From positions 1-39,258 of the forward strand of contig JBIIOJ010000003.1 in the NCBI GenBank assembly GCA_044337015.1: a stretch of DNA of 39,258 nucleotides, written 5' to 3'. Made by a program: the position numbers and the translations under genes. This document shows, piece after piece, positions 16,242 to 25,900 of the stretch. The first letter of the stretch is position 1. Each line of letters begins with the position of its first letter. Below the pieces are notes generated by a model that worked only from the letters and a program-made list of their open reading frames with translations, was not told where the DNA came from and did no database searches. The DNA is from UBA4655 sp044337015 (lineage in GTDB: Bacteria > Planctomycetota > Planctomycetia > Pirellulales > UBA1268).

Positions 16242-17623
16242 CAGCCGCCGAGATTGCCTTCCTCCACGACGCGGTCGCCGGCCTCGTCATCTGGCAGCTT
16301 GCCGCCCCCGCCGCGGCGCTCGTGGCGATCGGCCTGCCGGCCCTGATCGGGCGGCCGCTGCCCGAGCGGGCGACGACCTGGATTGTCGGTGCCGGCTTCA
16401 CGACCGGTTTCCTCGCGGCCGTCGCCACGCTCGCCGCGCTCGCCGCCCGTGGCTTCGTGCCCGAGGTGGTGCACCTCGGCAGCCTCTTCACCGCCAATCA
16501 CCACGCCGCCACGATCGAACTCGTGGCCGACAGCCTTTCGGTGCCCTACGTCTGCTTCGCGACCGGCCTCTGCGGGCTCGTCAACGCCTTCGCCGGCAAG
16601 TACCTGCACCGCGAGCCCGGTTTCACCAGATTCTTCATCCTTCTGGCGCTCTTCGGAACCGGCATGAACCTGATGGTGCTCGCCGGGAGCATCGACGTGT
16701 TGTTCGCCGGCTGGGAGTTTCTGGGGATCTCGTCGGCCCTCCTGATCGGGTTTTTCCACGAGCGGCGCAACGCCGTCGATGCAGCCCTGCGGGCCTTCAC
16801 GACCTATCGCGTCTGCGACGTCGGCCTGCTCGCCGCCGGCGTGGTCATCCACCAAGCGGCAGGCAGCGGCGACTTCACCCAGGTCTTCGCCGGCACGTGG
16901 CCGAACGCCAGCTGCCTCCTGCCCCACGCCACGGCGACGCTCCTCGGCCTGCTCCTGGTCTTCGCGGCGCTTGGCAAGAGCGGCCAGGTGCCGTTCACGG
17001 GCTGGCTGCCGCGGGCCATGGAGGGTCCCACGCCGTCGAGCGCCATCTTCTACGGCGCCCTGTCGATCCACGCCGGTGCCTACTTGCTCCTGCGGTGCGA
17101 GGCGGTGCTCGACGCGGCGCCGGTGGTGGCGTGGCTGCTCCTGGCGATCGGCGTTGCCACGGCCATCCACGGCGCGGTCGTGGGCAGCGTGCAGACCGAC
17201 CTCAAGGGCATGCTCGCCTATGCGTCGATGACGCAGGCGGGGATCATCCTCGCCGAGATCGGACTCGGCCTGCGCTTGGTGCCTCTCGTCCACGTGGTGA
17301 GCCACGCGATCCTCCGCAGCCTGCAGATCCTGCGGTCGCCGTCGGCGATGCACGACCGCCACGAACTCGCCGCCGCGCTCGGCGGGCATCCCGGGCCATC
17401 GACATCGACCGTGCTCCGGCTCTTGCCCGCGGGCGTGGTGAAGCGGCTCTACCGGGTGGCGCTCGACCGCGGGCTCGACGAGCCGCTGGTCGCCAGGTTC
17501 GTGGTGCGGCCGGTGCGGGCCACGCTCGAGGCCGCCGCGGCCGCGGAGCGTCGCTGGGTGGAGTTCCTCGGCGGGGCGGCGGTCGGCTCCCCGCACCGCG
17601 GCGACGACGGAGGTCCAGCATGA
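16238..17623 (+). CDS. dabB: NuoL/ND5-like proton-channel subunit (DabB-type)
   Basis: About 461 aa, multi-pass, Proton_antipo_M family, the kind of membrane partner that couples DabA to an ion gradient. Residues used for ion conduction in complex I antiporter subunits can be placed: TM5 glutamate E160 (AGWEFLGISSALLIG) and TM7 lysine K247 (GKSGQVPFTGWLPRAMEGPTP). The TM12 lysine (HAFFKA in NuoL) is replaced by R360 (SHAILRS). The chain then ends in a mostly soluble tail of about 100 residues, so the last NuoL helices and the lateral helix are absent. Start and stop both lie in 4-bp ATGA overlaps with dabA and with the next gene. It is the closer of the two antiporter genes to known DabB. Confidence 0.9.
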   Translation: MTAAEIAFLHDAVAGLVIWQLAAPAAALVAIGLPALIGRPLPERATTWIVGAGFTTGFLAAVATLAALAARGFVPEVVHLGSLFTANHHAATIELVADSLSVPYVCFATGLCGLVNAFAGKYLHREPGFTRFFILLALFGTGMNLMVLAGSIDVLFAGWEFLGISSALLIGFFHERRNAVDAALRAFTTYRVCDVGLLAAGVVIHQAAGSGDFTQVFAGTWPNASCLLPHATATLLGLLLVFAALGKSGQVPFTGWLPRAMEGPTPSSAIFYGALSIHAGAYLLLRCEAVLDAAPVVAWLLLAIGVATAIHGAVVGSVQTDLKGMLAYASMTQAGIILAEIGLGLRLVPLVHVVSHAILRSLQILRSPSAMHDRHELAAALGGHPGPSTSTVLRLLPAGVVKRLYRVALDRGLDEPLVARFVVRPVRATLEAAAAAERRWVEFLGGAAVGSPHRGDDGGPA

Positions 17624-19074
17624 GCCAGTTCGACACCACCGCCATAGCGGCAGCGGGCGTTGCGGTCGGTGCGCCCCTCGCGGCCGCGGCCGTGCTGCGG
17701 TCTGCCGGCTCCCGTCTGGGTCCGCGGGCAGTCGCGGGCACCACGCTTGGCGGCGTTCTCGTGGCGGCGGCCGTCGTGGCCTGGTGCTGGCACGCGGGTG
17801 GGGCGCGCACATTGATCTGGGGTGACCGCCTCGCCGGCGGTGCCATCGTCACGATCGACGGCCTGTCGGCGCTCCTCATGCCGTTCATCGCGGTGGTCGA
17901 TCTTGCAATACTGCTGGCCGCCCCCCGGCGGGCTCTCTCGCCGGAGGGTGTCTCGCGGACGCTCTGCGGAGTCGCCGCCACGTTCGCGATGCTCGCCACG
18001 TCCCATCCCGTGGCGCTCGTCGTGCTCTGGATCGTCTCATCGACGGCAACCTGGGCGGCCGTCCGTGGCACGCTCGGCGGACGGCCCACCGCCCGGGTCT
18101 ACGCGCTGGCGATCGGCGTGGCCGTCGTGCTCATGGCCGTCGGAACGGCCCTGCTCGTCGCGGATCCGCCCTGGCTGCGGTCGCACGGCGCGGTTGGCGC
18201 GGTGGGGGGCTGGCTCGTGGCCGTGGCGGTGATGATCCGCAAGGGGCTCGTGCCGTTTCACTCGTGGTATCCCGCGCTCTTCACGGGCGGCCCGCTCGCC
18301 TCGGCACTCACCGCGACCATGCCGCAGGTGGCCTCCTACACGGCCGTGCGGCTCCTCGTCGGCCACGCCGACGGCGTGGGACCCGAACTCGTCTTTCTGT
18401 CGAACGCCGCGCTCGTTACGGCCGCCTACGGCGCGGCCCTCGCCGTCGTGCAGCGCGACGCCCGTGGGCTCCTCGGTTACCTGGCCATGAGCCAGTCGGC
18501 GATGGTGCTCGCCGGCATCGCGGCGACGGTGCCGATGGAACTCATGGGAGCGCTTGCCGTCTGGGTGTCGAGTGGGCTTGCGCTCACGGGAATCGGCCTC
18601 GTCATCTGGGCACTCGAGAGCCGGGCGGGCCGTATCTCGCTCGATTCGCTCCAGGGCCGCTTCGCCGACGCGCCCGCCCTTGCCGCCTTCTTCCTGCTTT
18701 TCGGGCTGGCGAGCCTCGGCTTCCCGGGCACGTTGTCGTTCGTGGCCGACGACCTGATCATCTCCGGGGCCCTCGGATCCCAGACCCACGCGGGCATCCT
18801 CGTGATCCTAACGACTGTCTTCTCCGGCATCGCCGTGATCCGTGGCTGGTTTCGTATCTTCGGCGGGCCGGTGACCGTGGATGCCCCCCGGCACGAGATC
18901 CTTCCGCGGGAGCGGCTTGTGTTCACGGCGCTTCTGGCCATCATCTTCGGGCTGGGGCTGTGGCCCGGCCCGTTCGTGCGATCGCTCGACGCGGTCGCCC
19001 GGTCGATCCTCGTCTCTTCTGAGCCGGCTTCCGAGCATGCGCCCACTTCCCTTCCCCAAGGAGCCCATCCATGA
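17620..19074 (+). CDS. NuoM-like second proton-channel subunit
   Basis: About 484 aa, highly hydrophobic, Proton_antipo_M family. The family lysine of the central helix is K208 in VMIRKGLVPFHSWYPALF, and TM12 carries acidic residues in PGTLSFVADDLIISGAL, where NuoM has VGEF. The conserved TM5 Trp-Glu pair has become W137-I138 (VVLWIVSSTATW), so the glutamate is missing. It differs clearly from the preceding gene and is not a second half of a split gene, since each has its own set of central helices. Most described DAB operons have one DabB, so two antiporter-like subunits is unusual. Joined by ATGA to both neighbours (17620-17623 and 19071-19074). Confidence 0.88.
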   Translation: MSQFDTTAIAAAGVAVGAPLAAAAVLRSAGSRLGPRAVAGTTLGGVLVAAAVVAWCWHAGGARTLIWGDRLAGGAIVTIDGLSALLMPFIAVVDLAILLAAPRRALSPEGVSRTLCGVAATFAMLATSHPVALVVLWIVSSTATWAAVRGTLGGRPTARVYALAIGVAVVLMAVGTALLVADPPWLRSHGAVGAVGGWLVAVAVMIRKGLVPFHSWYPALFTGGPLASALTATMPQVASYTAVRLLVGHADGVGPELVFLSNAALVTAAYGAALAVVQRDARGLLGYLAMSQSAMVLAGIAATVPMELMGALAVWVSSGLALTGIGLVIWALESRAGRISLDSLQGRFADAPALAAFFLLFGLASLGFPGTLSFVADDLIISGALGSQTHAGILVILTTVFSGIAVIRGWFRIFGGPVTVDAPRHEILPRERLVFTALLAIIFGLGLWPGPFVRSLDAVARSILVSSEPASEHAPTSLPQGAHP

Positions 19075-20993
19075 CCGCCGACGCTTCCGCTCCGCGGCCT
19101 GCCATGACCGCCGGAGAGGTGCCGCATGGCACGCCCGCCGGCTTCCTCCACTACCTGAAGCAGGACGCCACGAGCGGCTTCCTCGTGTTCCTCATCGCGC
19201 TGCCCCTGTGCCTCGGCATCTCGCTGGCCAGCGGCTTTCCGCCCGTCGCGGGCGTGTTCACGGCGATCGTCGGCGCCGTCGTCACGTCGCTGATCTCGAA
19301 CTCCGAGCTCACGATCAAAGGCCCCGCCGCGGGCCTCATCGTGATCGTGCTCGGGGCGATGCAGTCGTTCGGTTACACCGGCGGCTCCGACCCGGCGGCC
19401 GATTTGCAGGCCTACCGGATGGCGCTCGCGGTGGGCTGCGTGGCCGGCGTCGTGCAGGTGGCTTTCGGCCTGCTACGGGCGGGAGCCTTGAGCGAGTTCT
19501 TTCCCACGGCCGTGGTACACGGCATGCTCGCGGCGATCGGCTTCATCATCTGCCTCAAGCAGATCCCCGTCGTGTTCGGCCAGAAGGCCTCGGGTGAGCC
19601 GCTCGAGATCCTCCGTGAACTCCCGGAGAAGATCGCGCACTTCAATCCCCATATCACCGTGATCGGCCTGGTGAGCCTGGCGATCCTGTTCGGCCTCCCG
19701 CTCGTGAAGACGCGTCTGCGGCCGGCCTGGCTGCGGATGATCCCCGCCCAGCTGCTCGTGCTGGCGGTGGCGGTGCCGCTGGGCATCTGGTTGGGGATCG
19801 GCGAGTCATTCCTCGTCAACGTCCCCGGCAACCTCGCGGCCGCCGTGACGACTCCCGACTTTTCCGTCTTCACCTCGGCCGCCACCCGCACGTCCGGCGT
19901 CTGGTGGGTCGTGATGTTCGCACTGGTGGGCAGCGTGGAGTCGTTGCTCTCGGCCAAGGCGATCGACCTGCTCGACCCCTGGCGCCGCAAGACCGACATG
20001 AACCGCGACCTGCTCGCCGTGGGCGTGGCGAATGTCGCCGCCTCATCGCTGGGCGGCCTGCCGATGATCTCGGAAATCGTCCGGAGCAAGGCAAATATCG
20101 ACAACGGCGCCCGCACGCGGTTCGCCGACCTCTGGCACGGCTTGTTCCTCCTCGCCTTCGTGGCACTCGTCCCCTGGGCGATCCACCGCATCCCGCTCTC
20201 GGCGCTCGCCGCGATGCTCGTGTACACGGGCTTCCGGCTCGCCTCGCCCCGGGAATTCATCAATGTGTTCAAGATCGGCTCCGAGCAGCTCCTCATCTTC
20301 GTGGCGACGATCGTGGGTGTGCTCGCCACCGACCTGCTCGTGGGCGTGGGGATCGGCATCGCGCTGAAGTTCGTGATCCACGCCCTCAACGGCGTGCCAC
20401 TCTCGTCGTTCTTCAAGCCATTCCTCAAGGTGACCGCGTTGGACGACCACACCGTCCAGATCGACGCCGGCGGCTCCGCGGTATTCAGCAACTGGATTCC
20501 GTTCCGCCGGCAGATCGTGCAGCTCGGCCTGGCCCAGGGCCACAATGTGGTCGTGAACCTCGCCGGCGCGAGGGTCGTCGACTCGAGCGTGATGGAGAAG
20601 CTGGAGGGTCTCGGCCACGACTTCGAGCAGGCGGGGCTGAAGCTCGACGTGGTGGGCCTCGAGTCGCACCGCGGCGCATCGACCCACCCCCATGCCACTC
20701 GCCACCGGTCGCTCACACGCCTTCGCCGGGTGACGGTCGTGGCGGAGGCCGCCCTCGAGACGCGGCTCGCACGGCGTTTTCGCGAGCTCGCCGCCTCGGG
20801 TCACACGGCGATGCCCTGCCACGGCGCCGGCCGCAGCGGCACAGGCGGCGACGGCTTCGTGCGGATCGAGGCCATCGTGCCGCACGACGCCGCCGATCGG
20901 ATCCTAGACGCGATCCAGGCCGAGTTCGCGCCGGCCCACCGCGTGACCGTCTGCATCGAGACCGTGGAGGTGCTGCGGCCGGAGAAGTTCTGA
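19071..20993 (+). CDS. SulP-family anion (bicarbonate?) transporter with STAS and PII-like domains
   Basis: About 640 aa. The SLC26/SulP membrane domain fills residues 1-440 (LPLCLGISLASGFPPVAGVF, SELTIKGPAAGLIVIV). A STAS domain follows at about 450-535 (VVVNLAGARVVDSSVMEKL). The last 90 residues (about 550-640) have the order of a PII/GlnB-like ferredoxin fold: strand VTVVAEAALETRL, helix RRFRELAASG, strand HTAMPCHGAGR, a short Gly/Ser loop where the T-loop would be, then FVRIEAIVPHDAADRILDAI and RVTVCIETVEVLRPEKF, the last close to the PII C-terminal signature. Bicarbonate as substrate is inferred from the dabA operon and from BicA-type SulP proteins; sulfate is the main alternative. Start ATG overlaps the previous stop. 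Confidence 0.9.
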   Translation: MTADASAPRPAMTAGEVPHGTPAGFLHYLKQDATSGFLVFLIALPLCLGISLASGFPPVAGVFTAIVGAVVTSLISNSELTIKGPAAGLIVIVLGAMQSFGYTGGSDPAADLQAYRMALAVGCVAGVVQVAFGLLRAGALSEFFPTAVVHGMLAAIGFIICLKQIPVVFGQKASGEPLEILRELPEKIAHFNPHITVIGLVSLAILFGLPLVKTRLRPAWLRMIPAQLLVLAVAVPLGIWLGIGESFLVNVPGNLAAAVTTPDFSVFTSAATRTSGVWWVVMFALVGSVESLLSAKAIDLLDPWRRKTDMNRDLLAVGVANVAASSLGGLPMISEIVRSKANIDNGARTRFADLWHGLFLLAFVALVPWAIHRIPLSALAAMLVYTGFRLASPREFINVFKIGSEQLLIFVATIVGVLATDLLVGVGIGIALKFVIHALNGVPLSSFFKPFLKVTALDDHTVQIDAGGSAVFSNWIPFRRQIVQLGLAQGHNVVVNLAGARVVDSSVMEKLEGLGHDFEQAGLKLDVVGLESHRGASTHPHATRHRSLTRLRRVTVVAEAALETRLARRFRELAASGHTAMPCHGAGRSGTGGDGFVRIEAIVPHDAADRILDAIQAEFAPAHRVTVCIETVEVLRPEKF

Positions 20994-21006
20994 GCGTCAG
21001 TGACGC
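20994..21006. terminator. Short palindrome after the SulP stop
   Basis: GCGTCA-G-TGACGC directly follows the stop codon of the SulP gene. The stem is 6 bp and there is no T-run, so termination is uncertain. The site lies in the 142-bp gap between convergent operons. Confidence 0.25.
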
Positions 21007-21026
21007 TGCCCCCTGCACCACCAACT

Positions 21027-21128
21027 TCAGCGCCTCTTCCCCGTCGATTCGACGTATTCTGGGAAGATGGCCAGCGTGGTGATGTCGAGGAAGTACCGGT
21101 TGTCAATTGGGAGCGGGCAGTCGTGCCA
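21027..21128 (-). other. Short orphan coding-like frame
   Basis: On the minus strand, just after the DUF374 gene, a frame reads ...IDNRYFLDITTLAIFPE... and stops at 21027. Its codons end almost all in G or C, like real genes here, and the peptide looks protein-like, but no ATG, GTG or TTG start is in frame nearby. It may be the remnant of a lost gene, a very small protein with an unusual start, or chance. Confidence 0.25.
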
Positions 21129-21135
21129 GGCTCGC

Positions 21136-21969
21136 TCATGCGGCGGGTCTTCCGCGGCCGTCGCCCGGTGCGACCCCTCCGGCGGCGGCCTCTAACAATC
21201 GCGCGAGTTCTTCCTCGATCGGCACTCCGGCCGGCCCCTGGAGCGACGCCGCCCAGCTCGCATGCCGCGACGGCTCCCGACGGGCGGGCTTCTGCCCCTT
21301 CCGACGCTTTCCCGACCAGGCCCAATCCTCGGCGTCGTCGGTGAGCCGCGTGAGGATCCGCTCGACACCCTCGCGGTGGATCTCTATCCCCTCGCGGTCG
21401 AGGTCCGGCGGCACGGCGATCGGCCGGCTCACGACCGCGCGGGCCCGCGAGAAGGGCCGCGGCAGGGCGAACTGGTCCCAGGTGTTGAACCGCCAGGGCC
21501 GGTCGTAGCCGAACCCCATCGCCACGATCGGGATGCGGAGCGTGCTCGCGAGGAACACGCATCCCGGCGCGAGCCGGCGACGCGGACCGCGGGGTCCGTC
21601 GGGGGTGATCGTAAGGTTCGATCGTGCCGCCCGGTCGGCCAGCTGCCGCAGCACGACCGAACCTCCCTCGAACGTGCTCCCGCGGACGACCCCGAAGCCC
21701 ATCATCCCGGCGACGCTGCCGAGGACGTTGGCGTCGAAGTGCCGCGAGAGCAGCATGAAGATGTTGGAGTGCCCGCGGAGCGCGAGCGGAAAGAGGATGT
21801 TTTCGTGCCAGAAGACGTAGATCTTCGACCCGCGATACCGAGGATCGACCGGATCGACCGAAGGATCTTCGTAGGCGACCGCGTAGTCGAGCGATCCCAT
21901 CCAGTGCCGGATCGTGGCGGTCGCCGCGAGCGACACGGCACCGATCGCGAGGGGGCTTGAGAGCTTCAC
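21136..21969 (-). CDS. Lysophospholipid acyltransferase-like protein, DUF374 family
   Basis: About 277 aa from GTG 21969, preceded by GAAGGAG. The N-terminus has a hydrophobic anchor (SPLAIGAVSLAATATI). Family marks: the FWHENILFPL block, where the acyltransferase histidine sits early, SRHFDANVLGSVAGMMGFGVVRGS, and the TPDGPRGPRRRLAPG loop typical of DUF374. These proteins are related to LPLAT acyltransferases and occur beside lipid A or lipid carrier genes in Gram-negative bacteria. The C-terminal 60 residues are Arg/Ala-rich and not conserved-looking. Its start overlaps the dapF stop by GTGA (21966-21969), so it is translationally coupled to dapF. Confidence 0.85.
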   Translation of the reverse strand: MKLSSPLAIGAVSLAATATIRHWMGSLDYAVAYEDPSVDPVDPRYRGSKIYVFWHENILFPLALRGHSNIFMLLSRHFDANVLGSVAGMMGFGVVRGSTFEGGSVVLRQLADRAARSNLTITPDGPRGPRRRLAPGCVFLASTLRIPIVAMGFGYDRPWRFNTWDQFALPRPFSRARAVVSRPIAVPPDLDREGIEIHREGVERILTRLTDDAEDWAWSGKRRKGQKPARREPSRHASWAASLQGPAGVPIEEELARLLEAAAGGVAPGDGRGRPAA

Positions 21970-22937
21970 CGGGCGGCTCCTTCCGGGGCCGGCTCGGCGG
22001 CGGTCGCCGGCCAGACTCCCTCGAACACCTCCTCGGCGGGCCCCGTCATGTGGACCGGCCCCGTCCCCGGCCACTCGAGCACGAGCTCGCCACCGGGCAG
22101 CTCCGCCGTGATCCGCGGCCCGCTCCTTCCGGTGAGCACGCCGGCGACGCAGACAGCCGACGCGCCCGTGCCACAGGCCTGCGTGATGCCGCTGCCGCGC
22201 TCCCATGTCCGCATCCTCACACGGTCCGGGGCGAGCACCTGCACGAAGTGCACGTTCGTCCGCTTCGGGAAGCTCGGATGCCGTTCGACGAGAGGACCGA
22301 TCGTCGAAAGCGGCACGGCCTCCACGCGGTCGCAGTACCAGATCGCGTGGGGATTCCCCATCGAGACGCAGGTCATCCGCGGATCGAGGCCCGCCTCGCG
22401 CCACCAGGGCGTCGCCTCGCCGATCGCCGGACTCGCGGCGAGCACGACCGGCCCGTCACCGCATCCGGTCACGGGCACGTCCGCCGCCGCGAGCAGCGGC
22501 TCCCCCATGTCGACCCGCACCATCGAGCTGCGCGGGCCGGTCCGCTCGACCTCCAGCTCGAGCACTCCCCGGCCCGTTTCGATCGTGATCGTGCTGCGGC
22601 CGGCAGCGGGAGGCGTGCGGGCGTGCCCTCTGGCCACGACGAGGTGGGCGACGCAGCGGACGCCGTTGCCGCACATCTCCGACTCGCTACCGTCGGCGTT
22701 GAACATCCGCATCCTCGCGTCGGCCCGGTTCGACGGCACGACGAGCACGAGCCCGTCGCCGCCGACGCCGCGGTGCCGATCGGCGACCAGGGCCGCGAGC
22801 GACTCCGGGTGGGCGGGGACCGGATTCCGGAAACAGTCGACGTAGACGTAATCGTTCCCGGCGCCGTGCATCTTCACGAACGGCATCGGCTCGGCGGTGA
22901 CGGGGGGAATCGGCATCAGGAGCTCCGGGAGGATCAT
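21966..22937 (-). CDS. dapF: Diaminopimelate epimerase
   Basis: Cofactor-free epimerase that turns LL- into meso-diaminopimelate for lysine and peptidoglycan. About 323 aa. FVKMHGAGNDYVYVDC begins the conserved fold. The two catalytic cysteines are Cys89 (EMCGNGVRC) and Cys255 (ACGTGASAVC), matching C73/C217 of the Haemophilus enzyme. Start ATG 22937 overlaps the preceding stop by ATGA; this gives about 20 residues more than usual at the N-terminus, and the in-frame ATG just before PFVKMHGAG is an alternative. A real DapF implies DAP-type peptidoglycan or at least lysine synthesis, of interest in planctomycetes, where cell-wall content was long debated. Confidence 0.95.
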   Translation of the reverse strand: MILPELLMPIPPVTAEPMPFVKMHGAGNDYVYVDCFRNPVPAHPESLAALVADRHRGVGGDGLVLVVPSNRADARMRMFNADGSESEMCGNGVRCVAHLVVARGHARTPPAAGRSTITIETGRGVLELEVERTGPRSSMVRVDMGEPLLAAADVPVTGCGDGPVVLAASPAIGEATPWWREAGLDPRMTCVSMGNPHAIWYCDRVEAVPLSTIGPLVERHPSFPKRTNVHFVQVLAPDRVRMRTWERGSGITQACGTGASAVCVAGVLTGRSGPRITAELPGGELVLEWPGTGPVHMTGPAEEVFEGVWPATAAEPAPEGAAR

Positions 22938-25900
22938 TGGACGTTCGAGGGGCCGATTCCGTCGAGGCCGAGCGCCGCCCTGCGTTCTCCACGCTGCGAC
23001 TGCAGCTTCTGGATCGCCGCATTGAGGGTGGGGAACGCCTCGCTCGTCATCTTCGGGTCCGCCAGCGTACCGTCGACGTGGATGAGCATGAACTGGCCGC
23101 TCGCGCCGCCGAGCATCCGCTTCATCACCGGAAGCTGCAGCTGGGAGTCGCCCATGATCGACCGAAACGTCATGTGCGTGTTGCCGTCGAAGTCGAGCTC
23201 CCCGTTGCCGACGAGGCTGATGGCGTCGCCGGAAAGCTCGATGTTGTCGAGGTAGAACCGTGGGCCTTCGACGCGGAAATCGACGAAGCTCGAGCCGAAC
23301 GCGTTGCGGTCGGGGGCCTTCACCCGCAGCATCTTCAGCAGCGCGAGCACGAGCGGCAGCTCGTAGATATCGGCATCCCGAAGCCTCAGGTTCCCTTTCC
23401 CGGAGAGCGAATGGGATCCGGCCCGCGACCCCGAGATGTCGATCGCCCCTTGAACCCGTCCGCGGTGACGGTGGGAGGTTCCAAGCCACTCGGCCGAGAG
23501 TCGCGCGAGGTCCGCATCCGACACCTCCGCCGACATTCGGAACGAGCCCGATGGGCCCGACGCCACGACGCCGTCGGCCTGGAGCGTTCCACCGGCGACC
23601 CGCGCGACGAGCCGCCGCCCGCGGGCCGTGGCCGAGGGAGCGGCCGCTGCGCCGATCCGCAGTCCCTCCGGGTCGACGGAGAGCGGGCCCGTCACCCCGG
23701 TCAACTGCACTCCCCGGTAGATGAGGCTGTCGATCGCGAGCTCCCCGGTCGACTGCCAGCGTCGGCCGTCCGACTGCCCGACGATGTGGACGCCGCCGTG
23801 AACGTGTTCGAGGGGCGCACCGACGTCGAGCGTGCCCTGCTCGATGTCGAGGTGCATGTCCCAGGCCGCGGAGACGCGGCCGGGCGGCTCGGGCGGGGCG
23901 GTCGAGGCCGCCTGCACCTCTGCCGCCGGGGTCGCCGGGGTCGAATAGATGTCGAGCGACCCGGCGAGGGACATCATGCCCCGCGGCCGGACCGATTGGA
24001 TCGCCTCCTGCAGGCCGTCCGGCAACGCCGTGAGCAGCTCGTGGTCGGTGCGGAAGCGGTCGGCGGAGAGCTTCGTGAATGCGACGTGCCAGCCGCCGTC
24101 GGGCTGGAAGCGGCATGTTCCCTCGGTGGCGACTGTCGTCCGCGCGTGCACCCCGCGGATTCCCTCAAATCGCATCAGCCCCTTGTGCCAGAGCAGTTTG
24201 CCCGTGAGCCGCTCGAGACGGTATGGAAACCATGACGGCTCGATCGACACCGTGTCGCCGCTGGGCGTGGCCTCCATCTCCACGTCGGTGGACCTCGCCT
24301 TGACGCGATGCCGAACCGTCGCCTTCACGTCGACGAGGCCGCGCGGGTCGACGTCGTTCCAGATCCGCCGCATGCTCCCCGGCAGGCTGTCGCGAAGCTC
24401 GTCCTCGAGCACCATCCGCTCGCCGGTCAGCCGCAGCTCGAGCTGTCCGTCCCCGTCGGGCAGGGGCTCCAGTTCGCCGGAGCAGCGAACGACGCCGGAG
24501 TCGTTCGAGCCCGACACGTCGCGGATGAGCCAACGGCCATCCCGCATGTGAACCTGCCCGCTCACGCCGGAGAGCGGGTAGGGGAAGCCGGCATACGCCA
24601 TGCTGCACTGCGCGAGGCGGATCCCCAGCGAGTTGGCATGGCCCGCCTCCAGGTCGGGAGACCGCTCGTGACGGAAGACGAAGCCGAACCTGCCGCTCGC
24701 CCGCAGGGCTCGAACGATGTCGGCGCTTCGCGGCGGCATCGCGGCGAGCAGCCCCTCGTCGATCCCCATGTCGTCCGCTCGCACCTCGAGCACTCCCCTG
24801 CCACCGGAGCCCATGTCCTGGAACGAGCCGTCGACCTGCACGGGATGGCTTCCCGCCTGGCCGGTGAGGTGGAGCGTGAGCGACGATCCGTCGAGCACCA
24901 CCGTGCCGACGGTCCGATCGAGCCGGTAGGGAAACCGGTAGTGCGTGATGGAGACGTTGCGACACCGCAGCGAGACCTTCGGCTCGATCCGTGATTCCTT
25001 CCGCACGACCTGCGCCCGCACGTCGACCTCACCCGCCGGCAGGAGCTTGCGCCACTGGGCCGCCGTGGGCTCCGGCAGGAGCGGCTCCCAGTGACGGCCG
25101 ACGAGCAGCCGCTCGGCGTCGACGACGAGTTCGAAGTCTGTGGCGGGATCCCAGCGGCTCCACCGAGCCGATCCCTTGAGGAGCGTCGTCCCCGAGTGGG
25201 CGCGAAGCTCGCTGATCTGCCCGCCCGACGGGCCGGCCGTGAACGAAGCCGCAATGTCGCTCACGGCGAAGGGGAGCGAACCGTGCTCGTAGCGGCCGGC
25301 CTCCACCCGTCCGGTGACCTCGTAGTCGACGGCCGCGAGGTCCGACCGGTTGCCGCGGGCCCGCCACTCGAGGTCGCAGCGGCCGCGGAATCCCCTCGCC
25401 CAGTCGAGGGCCGCGGCTCCCGCGCTACCGGCCGCAGATCCCGAAGTGCCGGCCGTGACCATGGCGACCACCGACTCCGAAAGCTCGAAGGATCCGATCG
25501 TGCCGGCGAGGTCGAAGCCGCCGTCCGCGAGCCCGACGCGGCCCTGGAACCCTCCCTCGGAGAACAGGTCGCCCGACATGCTTCCGCGGATCGCGATCGT
25601 CGCCGTCGCCGGCTCGACCGCCACCTCGGCATGAATCCGCCGCAGCGATGTCCGCACGGCGGAGGACGCATCCTCCACGAGCACCGTCGCATCCTCGATC
25701 ACCAGTGGCGGCGGAGCGGACGGCTGCCCGCGGCCGAGCAGCCGGGCGATCGTCCAGGCTTTCCCTTCCAGCCGCACCGCGTGAACGACGGGCCGCCTGA
25801 CCCTCACGTGCGCGATCTCGATCCGTCCCGACGCCAGGTCGGAAAGACTCGTGCTGCACGCAAGCCGGACCTCCTCGACGTGCAGGATCGTGCGGATCGC

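Noticed and set aside
16238..19074. A single antiporter gene split by a frameshift
   Set aside because: Each protein has its own complete set of N-terminal and central helices and its own key lysine, so they are two genes, not halves.
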